Assembly (NCBI RefSeq): GCF_000372825.1
Contig: NZ_KB910516.1
Span: 2,833,825-2,897,824, forward strand
Direction: 5' to 3'
DNA: 64,000 nt
Origin: Methylobacterium sp. 77
GTDB lineage: Bacteria > Pseudomonadota > Alphaproteobacteria > Rhizobiales > Beijerinckiaceae
Below the pieces are notes generated by a model. The model did no database searches and was not told the DNA's origin. It saw nothing but the letters and a program-made list of their open reading frames with translations. Both the position numbers and the translations under genes were made by a program. Below are positions 56,553-64,000 of the stretch, piece after piece (the first letter of the stretch is position 1; each line of letters starts with the position of its first letter).

Positions 56553-57650
56553 TTGACCGAACGCGCGCGCCCCTTCTCGTCACAGCAGCAACTTCAGGCC
56601 CTCGCGGCCCTGAACGATCGCACCCGCGAGATCTTCCGGCAGATCGTCGAGAGCTACCTCACGACCGGCGAGCCGGTGGGCTCGCGCAATCTCGCCCGCA
56701 TCCTGCCGATGGCGCTGTCGCCCGCCTCGATCCGCAACGTCATGGCGGACCTGGAGCATTCCGGGCTGATCTACGCCCCCCATACCTCCGCCGGCCGCCT
56801 GCCCACCGAGATGGGCCTTCGCTTCTTCGTCGACGCGATGTTGGAGATCGGCGATGTCGGCCGCGAGGAGCAGGAGCGGATCGAGGCGCAAATGCGCGCC
56901 GCCGCCTCGGGCCATACTTTCGAGAGTGCCCTCGCCGAAGCCTCGACCTTGCTGTCGGGTATCTCGCGCGGGGCCGGTGTGGTGCTCACCACCAAGACCA
57001 ACGTGCATCTGAAGCACATCGAGTTCGTTCGTCTCGACCCCGCCCGCGCCCTCGTCGTGCTGGTCTCCGATGACGGCTCGGTGGAGAACCGCATCCTCGA
57101 TCTTCCACCAGGCCTTCCGGCCAGCGCCCTTCAGGAAGCCTCGAATTACCTCAATGCCCGCCTCCAGGGGCGCACCCTCGGGAACCTGCGGGCGGAGATC
57201 GAGGCGGGCCGCGAGGCGATGAAGCGCGAGCTCGACGCCATCACCGAGCGTCTGGTCGATGCGGGCCTCGCCACCACGGTCGGGCCGTCGGATGCGCGCC
57301 AGCTCATCGTGCGCGGTCAGGCCAACCTGCTCGACGACCTGCGTGCGGTGGAAGATCTCGAACGGATCCGCCTGCTCTTCAACGACCTCGAGACGCAGAA
57401 GGACGTGATCGAACTCCTTTCCCGCGCCGAGGGCGGCGAGGGCGTGCGCATCTTCATCGGCTCGGAGAACAAGCTGTTCTCGCTCTCCGGTTCCTCGATG
57501 ATCGCGGCACCGTTCCGCGACGGCTCCCAGAAGATCGTCGGCGTCGTCGGCGTCATCGGGCCGACGCGGCTCAATTACGCGCGGATCGTGCCGATGGTGG
57601 ATTACACGGCGCGGGTGGTCTCGCGGATGCTGGATCGCGGCGGGCGCTGA
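56553..57650 (+). CDS. hrcA: Heat-inducible transcription repressor HrcA
   Basis: Represses chaperone operons by binding CIRCE elements. The start is TTG at 56553, 6 bases after AGGAAG, giving 365 aa ([17 protein letters not shown]). The winged helix is at 15-90 ([35 protein letters not shown]); the GAF-like dimerisation domain and the C-terminal [24 protein letters not shown] block ([18 protein letters not shown]) follow. It is usually paired with grpE; here no grpE follows and the neighbour is a convergent AraC gene. No CIRCE element is seen in the window. Confidence 0.95.
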   Translation: MTERARPFSSQQQLQALAALNDRTREIFRQIVESYLTTGEPVGSRNLARILPMALSPASIRNVMADLEHSGLIYAPHTSAGRLPTEMGLRFFVDAMLEIGDVGREEQERIEAQMRAAASGHTFESALAEASTLLSGISRGAGVVLTTKTNVHLKHIEFVRLDPARALVVLVSDDGSVENRILDLPPGLPASALQEASNYLNARLQGRTLGNLRAEIEAGREAMKRELDAITERLVDAGLATTVGPSDARQLIVRGQANLLDDLRAVEDLERIRLLFNDLETQKDVIELLSRAEGGEGVRIFIGSENKLFSLSGSSMIAAPFRDGSQKIVGVVGVIGPTRLNYARIVPMVDYTARVVSRMLDRGGR

Positions 57651-57706
57651 GAAGCGTCGCTGCAGCACTTGCTTGAGCGAGGTGGTGCCGATCGCCTCGC
57701 CTCGGC

Positions 57707-58723
57707 CTAGAGATCGTTGAACCAGTCATCGATGACGGCGCCGGCTTCGGGGAGCGAGGTCGAAGCGCCGTTGCGCACCCGTCCGCGAAGGTCGGTGGGT
57801 GAGTAACCGAAGGCCTGCTGGAAGGCCCTGCGGAAGCTGCGCTCCTGTTTGAAACCGAAACACGCCGCGATCTCGGTCATCGGGATATCGGTCTTCCGTC
57901 GCGCGGCGATCTCGCGATGCGCACGCGCCAGGCGCAGCCGTCGGATAACGGCAGCGACATCGCCCGTCGCGCTCATCACCCGGTAGAGCCGCGAGCGGGA
58001 CAGGCCGAAATGCCGACAGATCAGGGCGGCGTCCAAGTCGGGATCGGCGAGGTGATCCTCGATATAGCGCCGGATCTCCTTGGCGATCTCGGCATCGAGA
58101 TCGACCCCGATGGCGAGGTTCGGAGCGGTCTTGCTGAAGCAGGCCGCGAGGAGTTGAAGGCTGCTCCGTCCGGCCAGCGCGGCTTTGGCGGATGTGAGCA
58201 GTTCCGGCAGGTCGAGAAGGGTGCGGATATGCGCGCTGACGATCAGCGCCTCCGGAGTTTCCGGTTTGAAGACGAGCCCGTCGATCGGATCGACCGGGCC
58301 CATCGCGGCTTCGAGAAGCCTGCGCGGCACGACGAGAGCGGTAAAGGTGATGTCTTCCAGCCGGTAAGCGGCCGCGCTGGAGATCGTCGTGATCGAGAGG
58401 GCGCCGACCTCGAAGACCATCTGCCGCCGGCCGCAGACACCGTGACCTCGGCCGGCTTCGAAAGCGTTGAAGAAGACATGGTCGAGCCCGGCACGCGCGG
58501 CGCTCTCATTGCTACGAACCAAGTCGAAATCCGTCGCCCTGATGCGTCCGACCATCACCGGCCCAAGACGACGCCAAGATGATTCACACGTGAATCGCTC
58601 CGCTTCCGCGGGCGTGACGCGTATCTCACCCGACGTCACCATCAGTTCCTGCCAGGCAGCGACCCGATAGGCGGCATCGCCGTCGGATAACCGGATGGAA
58701 TGCCTGACCGTGGCCGACGTCAT
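57707..58723 (-). CDS. AraC family regulator with AraC-binding-like N-terminal domain
   Basis: The ATG at 58723 (MTSATVRHSIRLSDGDAAYR) gives 338 aa. I prefer it to 58768 because the upstream codons lie inside inverted repeats that look like operators. The C-terminal AraC HTH pair is ALICRHFGLSRSRLYRVM and MTEIAACFGFKQERSFRRAF, followed by FGYSPTDLR. The N-terminal half resembles the AraC_binding_2 type, used to sense small effector molecules. It is divergent from an AT-richer membrane-protein gene, its likely target. Confidence 0.86.
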   Translation of the reverse strand: MTSATVRHSIRLSDGDAAYRVAAWQELMVTSGEIRVTPAEAERFTCESSWRRLGPVMVGRIRATDFDLVRSNESAARAGLDHVFFNAFEAGRGHGVCGRRQMVFEVGALSITTISSAAAYRLEDITFTALVVPRRLLEAAMGPVDPIDGLVFKPETPEALIVSAHIRTLLDLPELLTSAKAALAGRSSLQLLAACFSKTAPNLAIGVDLDAEIAKEIRRYIEDHLADPDLDAALICRHFGLSRSRLYRVMSATGDVAAVIRRLRLARAHREIAARRKTDIPMTEIAACFGFKQERSFRRAFQQAFGYSPTDLRGRVRNGASTSLPEAGAVIDDWFNDL

Positions 58724-58741
58724 GGGCGCGTTATCTCGTTC

Positions 58742-58791
58742 AAACGACTTTCGGACAATTTGTCCCAATTTATCGAGATAACAAGTCGTTT
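58742..58791. promoter_or_regulatory. Operator-like inverted repeats upstream of the AraC gene
   Basis: AAACGACTT (58742-58750) faces AAGTCGTTT (58783-58791), and between them GGACAATTTGTCC (58753-58765) is a perfect 13-bp palindrome. The region is AT-rich compared with the genome and lies between two divergent genes. It fits binding sites for the adjacent AraC regulator or another repressor. Confidence 0.55.
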
Positions 58792-58930
58792 TGTCCGGTC
58801 GACCACAGGAGGCATTGACGATTCGTCGGATAGAACCTCATCAGTCAAGTCAGTGAAGCGCCTTACAATGCAAGGCTTGAGGCCAAAACATTAGCTCCTC
58901 GGTAAGTATTTTGCTTAGAAAGCTCGGATT

Positions 58931-59221
58931 GTGGAAAACTACATCGTCAGATTTTTTAAGCCGATCGCTTTGGCTGTCATATGCGCCGTCTCTGTCTACT
59001 ATCTTACAAAGAGTTTCAGCGCAGCCCTGGTCATCAGCTTGATTCCATTGCTGCTCGGATGGCTCAGCATCATGCAGGGATTTGCTTACGGATTAGCGGC
59101 CGTAACATTTCTGATGTCTGCGGCATGGGCGGTGACACCGCATAAGATCAAGATCTTCGTTCAAGATCAGGCCATACGGGCTGCGGAAACAGTGAGCCAG
59201 GAGATGAAATCCGGTAAATAG
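58931..59221 (+). CDS. Small membrane protein in an AT-richer island
   Basis: The GTG at 58931 gives a 96-aa product (MENYIVRFFKPIALAVICAV). Two to three hydrophobic segments (about 8-25, 27-47, 50-68) precede a polar C-terminal helix with IFVQDQAIRAAETVSQEM. Codon use is visibly less GC-biased than in the neighbours (TTT, ATA and AAA are frequent), so recent transfer is plausible. No family is recognised. It is divergent from the AraC regulator, whose operator-like repeats lie between them, and it ends before a strong hairpin. Confidence 0.65.
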   Translation: MENYIVRFFKPIALAVICAVSVYYLTKSFSAALVISLIPLLLGWLSIMQGFAYGLAAVTFLMSAAWAVTPHKIKIFVQDQAIRAAETVSQEMKSGK

Positions 59222-59298
59222 ACAGCCATGCTGTTTACGTTCGTGGCCGTTCGATTGCGCACCAAACAACCGACGTCGATGCTCCGATTTCGACAAGA

Positions 59299-59329
59299 AA
59301 TCGGGCCGAAGATGAACTTCGGCCCGATT
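59299..59329. terminator. Strong hairpin between convergent genes
   Basis: AATCGGGCCGAAG (59299-59311) pairs perfectly with CTTCGGCCCGATT (59317-59329) around a 5-base loop. It lies 78 bp beyond the stop of the plus-strand membrane gene and 123 bp beyond the minus-strand repeat-protein gene, and probably ends transcription from one or both sides. Confidence 0.7.
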
Positions 59330-59411
59330 CTGCAAAAATGGTCTTTGAGATGACTTTGCGTCGAGAGATTTACTTCACCGCGATCTCTCGGCACCCGAAG
59401 AAGCACTGTCA

Positions 59412-59442
59412 TCGGTGAGGCATTGAGCCATTGCCTCACCGA
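59412..59442 (-). terminator. Inverted repeat after the Gly-rich repeat gene
   Basis: TCGGTGAGGCA (59412-59422) and TGCCTCACCGA (59432-59442) are perfect inverted arms 9 bases apart, 10 bases after the stop at 59452. No T run follows, so Rho or mRNA 3' stabilisation may be involved. Confidence 0.5.
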
Positions 59443-59451
59443 CGTGCTGGA

Positions 59452-60387
59452 TCAGCCGCGGATGACGTCGACGATCTCGTAAGTATCCGGATCGACGATG
59501 ACGATGTCGTCGTCGACGAGGACATAGCGATAATCCTCGTATTCCGGCGCGATCCGAACGATGTCCGGCGGCAGGTCGTACAGCGTGTAGCTGCGGGCGA
59601 TGGCGGTGCCCACACTGAGAGCGAAGACACCGGCGGCGAGACGCGGGATGCCGCGACGGAACACGCTCTGGCGGAATTCCGTACGCTGGGGAGCACCGAG
59701 CCGTCCGTAAGCACCACGCACCGCGCCGCGGTCACCGCGTCCGCCTCGTTCGCCACGCCCGACCTTGTCTCCCCGATCTCCCTTGTCACGCTCCATGCGG
59801 TCGCCCCGATCGGCCTTGCCATCGGAACCGCGCTTCATATCGCGGTCGCCCTTGCCGTCACGGTCCATGCGGTCACCGCGATCGGACTTATCGCCGCGAT
59901 CAGCCTTCCCGTCCCGATCGGACTTATCACCGCGATCCGCCTTTCCGTCCCGATCGGCCTTGCCACCCGCATCGGGGCGATCGCCACGATCCATGCGGCC
60001 ACCCCGCTCACCGCCGGAATCATCGCCGCCGCGTCCCATGCCAGCGGCCCCGCCGCGCTCTCCCGCCGGTCCGCCTCGCTCGGCCCCGGCACCACCACGC
60101 TCGGCCCCGGCACCACCACGTTCCATTCCGCCGCCGGCACCACCACGTTCCATTCCGCCGCCGGCTCCGCCGCGTTCAGCGCCGCCAGCGCCGCCAGCGC
60201 CGCCGCGCATGCCGCCACCGCCGCCGGGTCCACCCCCGGCTCCGGCCGCACCGCCCGCTGCGCCGCCACCCGCACCGCCGCCACCGCCGGGTCCGCCACC
60301 GGCGCCCGGTCCGCCTTGGGCGAAGGCCGTTGCCGCGCCGACGACCAGGACGGCAGCCGTCACCGTACTCCGCAAGAGCTTGCTCAT
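59452..60387 (-). CDS. Exported Gly-rich repeat protein with DUF1236-like tail
   Basis: The ATG at 60387 gives 311 aa with a signal peptide (MSKLLRSTVTAAVLVVGAATAFA). Residues 25-120 are Gly/Ala-rich with tandem MERGGAGGG and AERGGAG units. Residues 130-215 are highly charged and repeat a 12-residue unit (RGDKSDRDGKAD). The C-terminal 50 residues (YDLPPDIVRIAPEYEDYRYV then IVIVDPDTYEIVDVI) match the DUF1236-type fold. Repeats are also visible as DNA tandem copies (21 bp at 60079-60120, 27 bp at 60121-60174). Function unknown; a disordered surface or periplasmic protein is likely. Repeat length could vary by slippage. Confidence 0.72.
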   Translation of the reverse strand: MSKLLRSTVTAAVLVVGAATAFAQGGPGAGGGPGGGGGAGGGAAGGAAGAGGGPGGGGGMRGGAGGAGGAERGGAGGGMERGGAGGGMERGGAGAERGGAGAERGGPAGERGGAAGMGRGGDDSGGERGGRMDRGDRPDAGGKADRDGKADRGDKSDRDGKADRGDKSDRGDRMDRDGKGDRDMKRGSDGKADRGDRMERDKGDRGDKVGRGERGGRGDRGAVRGAYGRLGAPQRTEFRQSVFRRGIPRLAAGVFALSVGTAIARSYTLYDLPPDIVRIAPEYEDYRYVLVDDDIVIVDPDTYEIVDVIRG

Positions 60388-60737
60388 GTCGCTCAGTCCA
60401 TTTTCATGTTGAACACTGACGCCACGAGGCGCCGACGCGAAGCCCAAACGGAAACACCGGCAAAACCGTTCCTCAAATTCCGATGATGTCGTTCGTCAAC
60501 ACGACATCTGCTGAGACCCATCATGCTCAAGCTTGAAGAAGATGGATTTTCACTGGGGCTCACCGTCCCGGCATCTTCCAACCACAGAGGCCGCCCGTTT
60601 CCAGCGAGGCGAGCGGCTGACATTTTCGGCGCTCTGTAGGAAAGCCGCATCCAACCCCTTGTGAATTTCGGATCGCTGCTTAACGTCGCCGACCAAGAGG
60701 CCCGACAGGGTCCCGGTGAGAATGGTTGGGAGTCCTT
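60388..60737. other. Intergenic region between the repeat protein and the MHS transporter
   Basis: About 350 bases between divergent starts. It presumably carries both promoters. I see no clear hairpin, riboswitch or -24/-12 element, and the short readings through it lack supported starts. The stretch near 60488-60550 is somewhat less GC-rich. Confidence 0.45.
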
Positions 60738-62099
60738 ATGTCCGACGCTATCGCGATCGATCCCCCAAGGCCTGACGATGCGGAGGATCGCCGCCGGCGC
60801 ATCTTCGCCATCGTCGGCTCGTCGTCGGGCAATCTCGTCGAGTGGTTCGACTTCTATTGCTACGCCTTCTTCGCGCTCTACTTCGCGCCGGTCTTCTTTC
60901 CCGAGGGCGACGACACCAGCCAGCTCCTGAAATCCGCGGCGGTGTTCGCGGTCGGGTTCTTCATGCGTCCCATCGGCGGCTGGCTGTTCGGCCGCATCGC
61001 CGACCGGCTCGGGCGCAAGACCTCGATGATGATCTCCGTGCTGATGATGTGCGGCGGATCGCTGATGATCGCATTGCTGCCGACCTATGCCAGCGTCGGG
61101 CACTGGGCCCCCGCCCTGCTTCTGCTCGCCCGCATGATCCAGGGATTGTCGGTGGGCGGCGAGTACGGCACCAGCGCCACCTACATGAGCGAGATCGCCC
61201 TCAAGGGTCAGCGCGGCTTCTTCGCCTCGTTCCAGTACGTCACGCTCATCGGCGGCCAGCTCCTCGCCTCGCTGGTCCTGATCATCCTGCAGAGCTTCCT
61301 CACCGCGCAGCAGCTCACCGCCTGGGGCTGGCGCATCCCGTTCGTCATCGGGGCTCTGGCGGCCGTGGTCGCTCTGTTCCTGCGCTCGTCGCTCGCCGAG
61401 ACGGCGACCAAGGAGGACATGGCGAACAAGGAATCCGGCACCTTTTCCGCCCTGTTCAAGCATTGGCGCGCGTTCTGCGTGGTGCTGGCCTATACCGCGG
61501 GCGGCTCCCTGAGCTTCTACACCTTCACCACCTACATGCCGAAATATCTCTTCAACACGGCGCATATCGACAAGATCACCGCCTCGCAGATCTCCACGGC
61601 GGCGCTCCTCGTCTACATGATCATCCAGCCTTTCTTCGGCTGGCTCTCGGACAGGATCGGCCGCAAGACCAACATGCTGCTCTATAGCGGCCTCGGCACG
61701 TTGATGGTGGTGCCGCTGATGACCGCCATCGGCTCGACCACGAACCCGTATGTCTCGTTCGGCCTGATCATGATCGGCCTGACGGTGATCAGCTTCTACA
61801 CCGGCATCAGCGGCATCGTGAAAGCCGAGCTGTTCCCCACCCAGGTCCGCGCGCTCGGGGTCGGGCTCTCCTACGCGGTGGCGAACTCGCTGTTCGGCGG
61901 GACGGCCGAGGCGGTGGCCCTGTACCTGAAGCAGATCGGCTCGGAGAGCAGCTTCTTCTGGTACGTCACCGTCATGCTCGGCATCGCCTTCATCGGCTCG
62001 CTGATCATGCCGAACCCGAAGCGGCACGGCTATCTCGACGGCGACGGCACGGTCGAGGAGGCGCTGATGCGCAAGTCGCGCCGGGTGGTGCCGGCCTGA
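60738..62099 (+). CDS. MFS transporter, metabolite:H+ symporter (MHS) family
   Basis: The 453-aa protein starts at 60738 ([20 protein letters not shown]). MHS features are the first helix [20 protein letters not shown], the motif [21 protein letters not shown] and [17 protein letters not shown]. Family members import organic acids such as 2-oxoglutarate (KgtP), citrate, shikimate or proline/betaine; KgtP-like uptake of a dicarboxylate is the best guess. The phrase [21 protein letters not shown] is also typical. Two hairpins follow the stop, so the gene is a single unit. Confidence 0.87.
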   Translation: MSDAIAIDPPRPDDAEDRRRRIFAIVGSSSGNLVEWFDFYCYAFFALYFAPVFFPEGDDTSQLLKSAAVFAVGFFMRPIGGWLFGRIADRLGRKTSMMISVLMMCGGSLMIALLPTYASVGHWAPALLLLARMIQGLSVGGEYGTSATYMSEIALKGQRGFFASFQYVTLIGGQLLASLVLIILQSFLTAQQLTAWGWRIPFVIGALAAVVALFLRSSLAETATKEDMANKESGTFSALFKHWRAFCVVLAYTAGGSLSFYTFTTYMPKYLFNTAHIDKITASQISTAALLVYMIIQPFFGWLSDRIGRKTNMLLYSGLGTLMVVPLMTAIGSTTNPYVSFGLIMIGLTVISFYTGISGIVKAELFPTQVRALGVGLSYAVANSLFGGTAEAVALYLKQIGSESSFFWYVTVMLGIAFIGSLIMPNPKRHGYLDGDGTVEEALMRKSRRVVPA

Positions 62100-62109
62100 A
62101 GTCGGATCG

Positions 62110-62130
62110 GAGAGGCGTCCACCGCCTCTC
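62110..62130 (+). terminator. First hairpin after the MHS transporter
   Basis: GAGAGGCG (62110-62117) faces CGCCTCTC (62123-62130) 10 bases after the stop. It has no T run; it precedes the stronger terminator at 62147. Confidence 0.5.
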
Positions 62131-62146
62131 CCCGGACGCCGAAACC

Positions 62147-62182
62147 GGCCTCGAAGGAGCCATCCTTCGAGGCCTTCGTTTT
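62147..62182 (+). terminator. Intrinsic terminator of the MHS transporter
   Basis: GGCCTCGAAGGA (62147-62158) pairs perfectly with TCCTTCGAGGCC (62163-62174) around a 4-base loop, followed by TTCGTTTT. The site also lies about 20 bp beyond the stop of the convergent ClC gene and may serve both. Confidence 0.8.
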
Positions 62183-62197
62183 GTGAGGGCGGTGCGC

Positions 62198-63997
62198 TCA
62201 GGCGGCTTCGCCCATGATCGACCGCCGCTGCCGGTCGAGTTCCTCGCTGTAGCGCTTGAGGGTGTGGCTCTCGGTGAGCAGCCCGACCACCCGGCGCGAG
62301 ACCGGATGATCCACGACGGCCAACGCTTCGCTCTCGGCACCGTCGAAGGCGGAGGCTGCCTGCTTGGCGTTCATCTCCGTGGTGAGAAAGACATCGGCGT
62401 AGCGCATCGCCTCCGCCAGCGCGGCCTCGCCATTGGCCGTTGCCAGGGCATGAGCCTCGGGCACCAGCACGATCCCGGCATAGCGGCCCTCCCCGTCGAC
62501 CAGCACCACGCGCGAGGGTGAACCGAGCGGATGCGCGGCGAGAAAATCGCAGAGCGGCATGTCGACCCGCATGGTCTCGACCTCGCGGCGCATCAGCGCC
62601 CCGACGCTGAGGGACCGGATCCAGCCGATATCGTGCGCGCTACGAATGCTCTCGCCGCGCAGATGAAAGCGCCAAGTGGCGAAGGAATAGCCGAACGTCT
62701 TCCGCACGGTGATCGACGAGGCGATCACCGCCACGAGGACGAGGCCGGTGATGGGAAAGCTGCCGGTGAGTTCGAGAGCGAGGAAGGTCATCGTCAGCGG
62801 GCCGCCGATCACCGCCACCGCGAGCGCGCTCATGCCGATCACGGCATAGGCGAGCGGCGTCAGGCCGAAGACGGTCAGGCCTTGCAGACCCGAAAGTCCG
62901 TGGAGCCCGGAAAGGCCGGGGATCGCTTCCGCCATCAGCGCGGCGAAGAGCTTCCCCGCCAGTGCGCCGAGGAACAGGGAGGCGAAGAACAACCCACCGC
63001 GAAAGCCCGATCCGATGGAGATCGCCGAAGCCGAGGCCTTGGCCAGGAAGAGCAGCGCCAGGGCTCCGATCCCCATGGCGGGCATCTCCGCATCGAGATG
63101 GAGGTGGAGGGCGCCGTGTCCGCCGGAGAGAATCTGCGGCGAGACTTCCAGCGCCAGGGCGCCGACGCAGAGGCCACCGAAGGCCGGAGCGAGAAAGGAC
63201 GGCAGATGGCTCGCCCGCACCCCCTGCTCCACCAGCGTGACGCCGCGCATGATCAGGATGCCGAGCCCGGCGCAGGCGAGGCCGAGGGCGAGGCTCGGCA
63301 ATGTGTCGATGCCCGTGATCGGCCCGGTCGTCAGGGCGTCGAGCCCGTTGGCGGTGACGAGGGGATTTTGCGTCACCAGCGCCTTGGCGACGAGGCTCCC
63401 GCATAGGGCGGCCACCACCACCGGCGTCAGGGTCGCGATGGAATAGGTGCCGATGATCAGCTCGAAGGCGTAGAATGCCCCGGTGAGCGGCGCACCGAAG
63501 GCGGCGGCGATGGCGGCCGCCGATCCGCAGCCCACCAGGGTACGCAGATCCGACCGGCGCAGTTCGAAAGCGAGGCCGAGCCGTGAGGCGATGCCGGCGC
63601 AGATCTGGGTATAGCCGGCCTCGAGACCGACCGAGGCGCCGCTTCCGTTGGAGATCACATTCTGGGCCGAGACGGCGAACGACCCCCTCACCGAGAGCCG
63701 TCCGCCATGCAGGGCGTTGGCCTCGATCGGGTCGACGATGGGCCGCTGCGGCCTGCCGCGCCAGCGGGCGAGTCCGAAGGCGATCAGGCCGAGGACGAGC
63801 CCACCCACGGCCGGGCCGAACAGGATGAGGAGCGGCGCCACATCCGTCGATGCGCTGAGGCGAGCCCCGTGCGGCAGGTGGTAGAGGATTTCGCGCAGAG
63901 CCTGCGTCGTGAGGCTCATGACGGAGACCGCGATTCCGGCAACGGCGCCGACACAGGCAGCCAGCATCACGAGGCCGAGCTCGCTGCCGCGCACCAT
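62198..63997 (-). CDS. ClC-type chloride channel/antiporter, SycA-like, with CBS region
   Basis: A 599-aa protein from the ATG at 63997; the frame is still open at the window edge, so the true start may lie beyond base 64000. The ClC membrane domain (about 1-430) has GSGASVGLEAGYTQI, where the gating Glu is present but the usual GKEGP reads LEAG, and GSGFRGGLFFASLFLGALAG in place of the GxFxP motif. These are traits of the SycA-like subfamily from symbiotic rhizobia. A cytosolic region (from about 450) contains CBS-like segments (VVLVDGEGRYAGIVL, LAVVDHPVSRRVVGLL). Function: Cl-/H+ exchange or anion transport, possibly acid tolerance. Confidence 0.86.
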   Translation of the reverse strand: MVRGSELGLVMLAACVGAVAGIAVSVMSLTTQALREILYHLPHGARLSASTDVAPLLILFGPAVGGLVLGLIAFGLARWRGRPQRPIVDPIEANALHGGRLSVRGSFAVSAQNVISNGSGASVGLEAGYTQICAGIASRLGLAFELRRSDLRTLVGCGSAAAIAAAFGAPLTGAFYAFELIIGTYSIATLTPVVVAALCGSLVAKALVTQNPLVTANGLDALTTGPITGIDTLPSLALGLACAGLGILIMRGVTLVEQGVRASHLPSFLAPAFGGLCVGALALEVSPQILSGGHGALHLHLDAEMPAMGIGALALLFLAKASASAISIGSGFRGGLFFASLFLGALAGKLFAALMAEAIPGLSGLHGLSGLQGLTVFGLTPLAYAVIGMSALAVAVIGGPLTMTFLALELTGSFPITGLVLVAVIASSITVRKTFGYSFATWRFHLRGESIRSAHDIGWIRSLSVGALMRREVETMRVDMPLCDFLAAHPLGSPSRVVLVDGEGRYAGIVLVPEAHALATANGEAALAEAMRYADVFLTTEMNAKQAASAFDGAESEALAVVDHPVSRRVVGLLTESHTLKRYSEELDRQRRSIMGEAA

Positions 63998-64000
63998 GGC

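Noticed and set aside
59880..59960. CRISPR-like spaced repeats
   Set aside because: The 36-bp units encode an in-frame 12-residue protein repeat; spacing and sequence do not fit a CRISPR array and no cas genes are near.
59765..60412. Pro/Ser-rich open reading on the plus strand
   Set aside because: It is the complement of the Gly-rich repeat gene; the minus strand has the signal peptide and conserved tail.

Overview
This window is a 64 kb stretch of GC-rich, gene-dense chromosome with short intergenic gaps. Gene content and gene order point to an alphaproteobacterium of the Hyphomicrobiales (Rhizobiales), most likely Methylobacteriaceae. Supporting signs are a GSII-type glutamine synthetase behind a sigma-54-like promoter, paired DUF1127 proteins, an ilvE/MarR/OmpR/histidine-kinase block resembling the petPR locus, rsmI-yraN facing an LpoA-like lipoprotein, HrcA, HemW, RNase PH and a SycA-like ClC channel. 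The genus is an inference from gene content. No rRNA, tRNA, CRISPR array, intact insertion sequence or prophage was recognised.

Layout. 1-4.2 kb: truncated NnrU membrane protein, secreted Asp-box protein, a cupin gene broken by a 1-base frameshift, and a LysR regulator divergent from an aldo/keto reductase. 4.2-12.1 kb: guanine-nucleotide and rRNA-modification block on the minus strand (guaA, a Tat-type esterase, rsmB, a 2-dehydropantoate reductase-like protein, two MAPEG proteins, guaB), with a small lipoprotein on plus and four 22-bp tandem repeats at the end of one MAPEG gene. 12.2-19.3 kb: a lipoprotein, two drug-type MFS exporters, DoxX, a periplasmic protein and a serine hydrolase. 19.5-29.1 kb: ExaC-like aldehyde dehydrogenase, thrB, ispH, a TonB-dependent receptor, an acyl-CoA dehydrogenase and a MocR regulator. 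29.1-36.2 kb: two DUF1127 proteins, a CPA2 antiporter overlapping a MATE exporter, a DUF937 protein, a lone Flp-type pilin, DUF3072 and ilvE.

36.4-45.4 kb: MarR/OmpR/kinase signalling cassette, a small membrane protein, an extensin-like protein and an L,D-transpeptidase (envelope), an osmoprotectant-type ABC importer without an ATPase gene, and a receiver-only response regulator. 45.5-51.8 kb: yraN, rsmI, LpoA-like lipoprotein, EamA transporter, hemW, rdgB and rph. 52-58.7 kb: His-rich secreted peptide, glnII, a glutathione S-transferase divergent from a WYL regulator, glutaminase, hrcA and an AraC regulator. 58.8-64 kb: an AT-richer small membrane protein, a Gly-rich repeat protein with a DUF1236-like tail, an MHS-type MFS symporter and a ClC channel that runs to the right edge.

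Most genes are housekeeping or envelope/transport functions. I did not find a clear undescribed multi-gene system. The best leads are regulatory and structural: the sigma-54-like site before glnII, a promoter plus operator-like palindrome that relocates the start of the MarR gene, the 22-bp repeats, the ATPase-less importer, the AT-richer AraC-linked island and the Gly-rich repeat protein. Starts were chosen from family alignment knowledge, Shine-Dalgarno sites and overlaps, so several differ from the longest reading frame.
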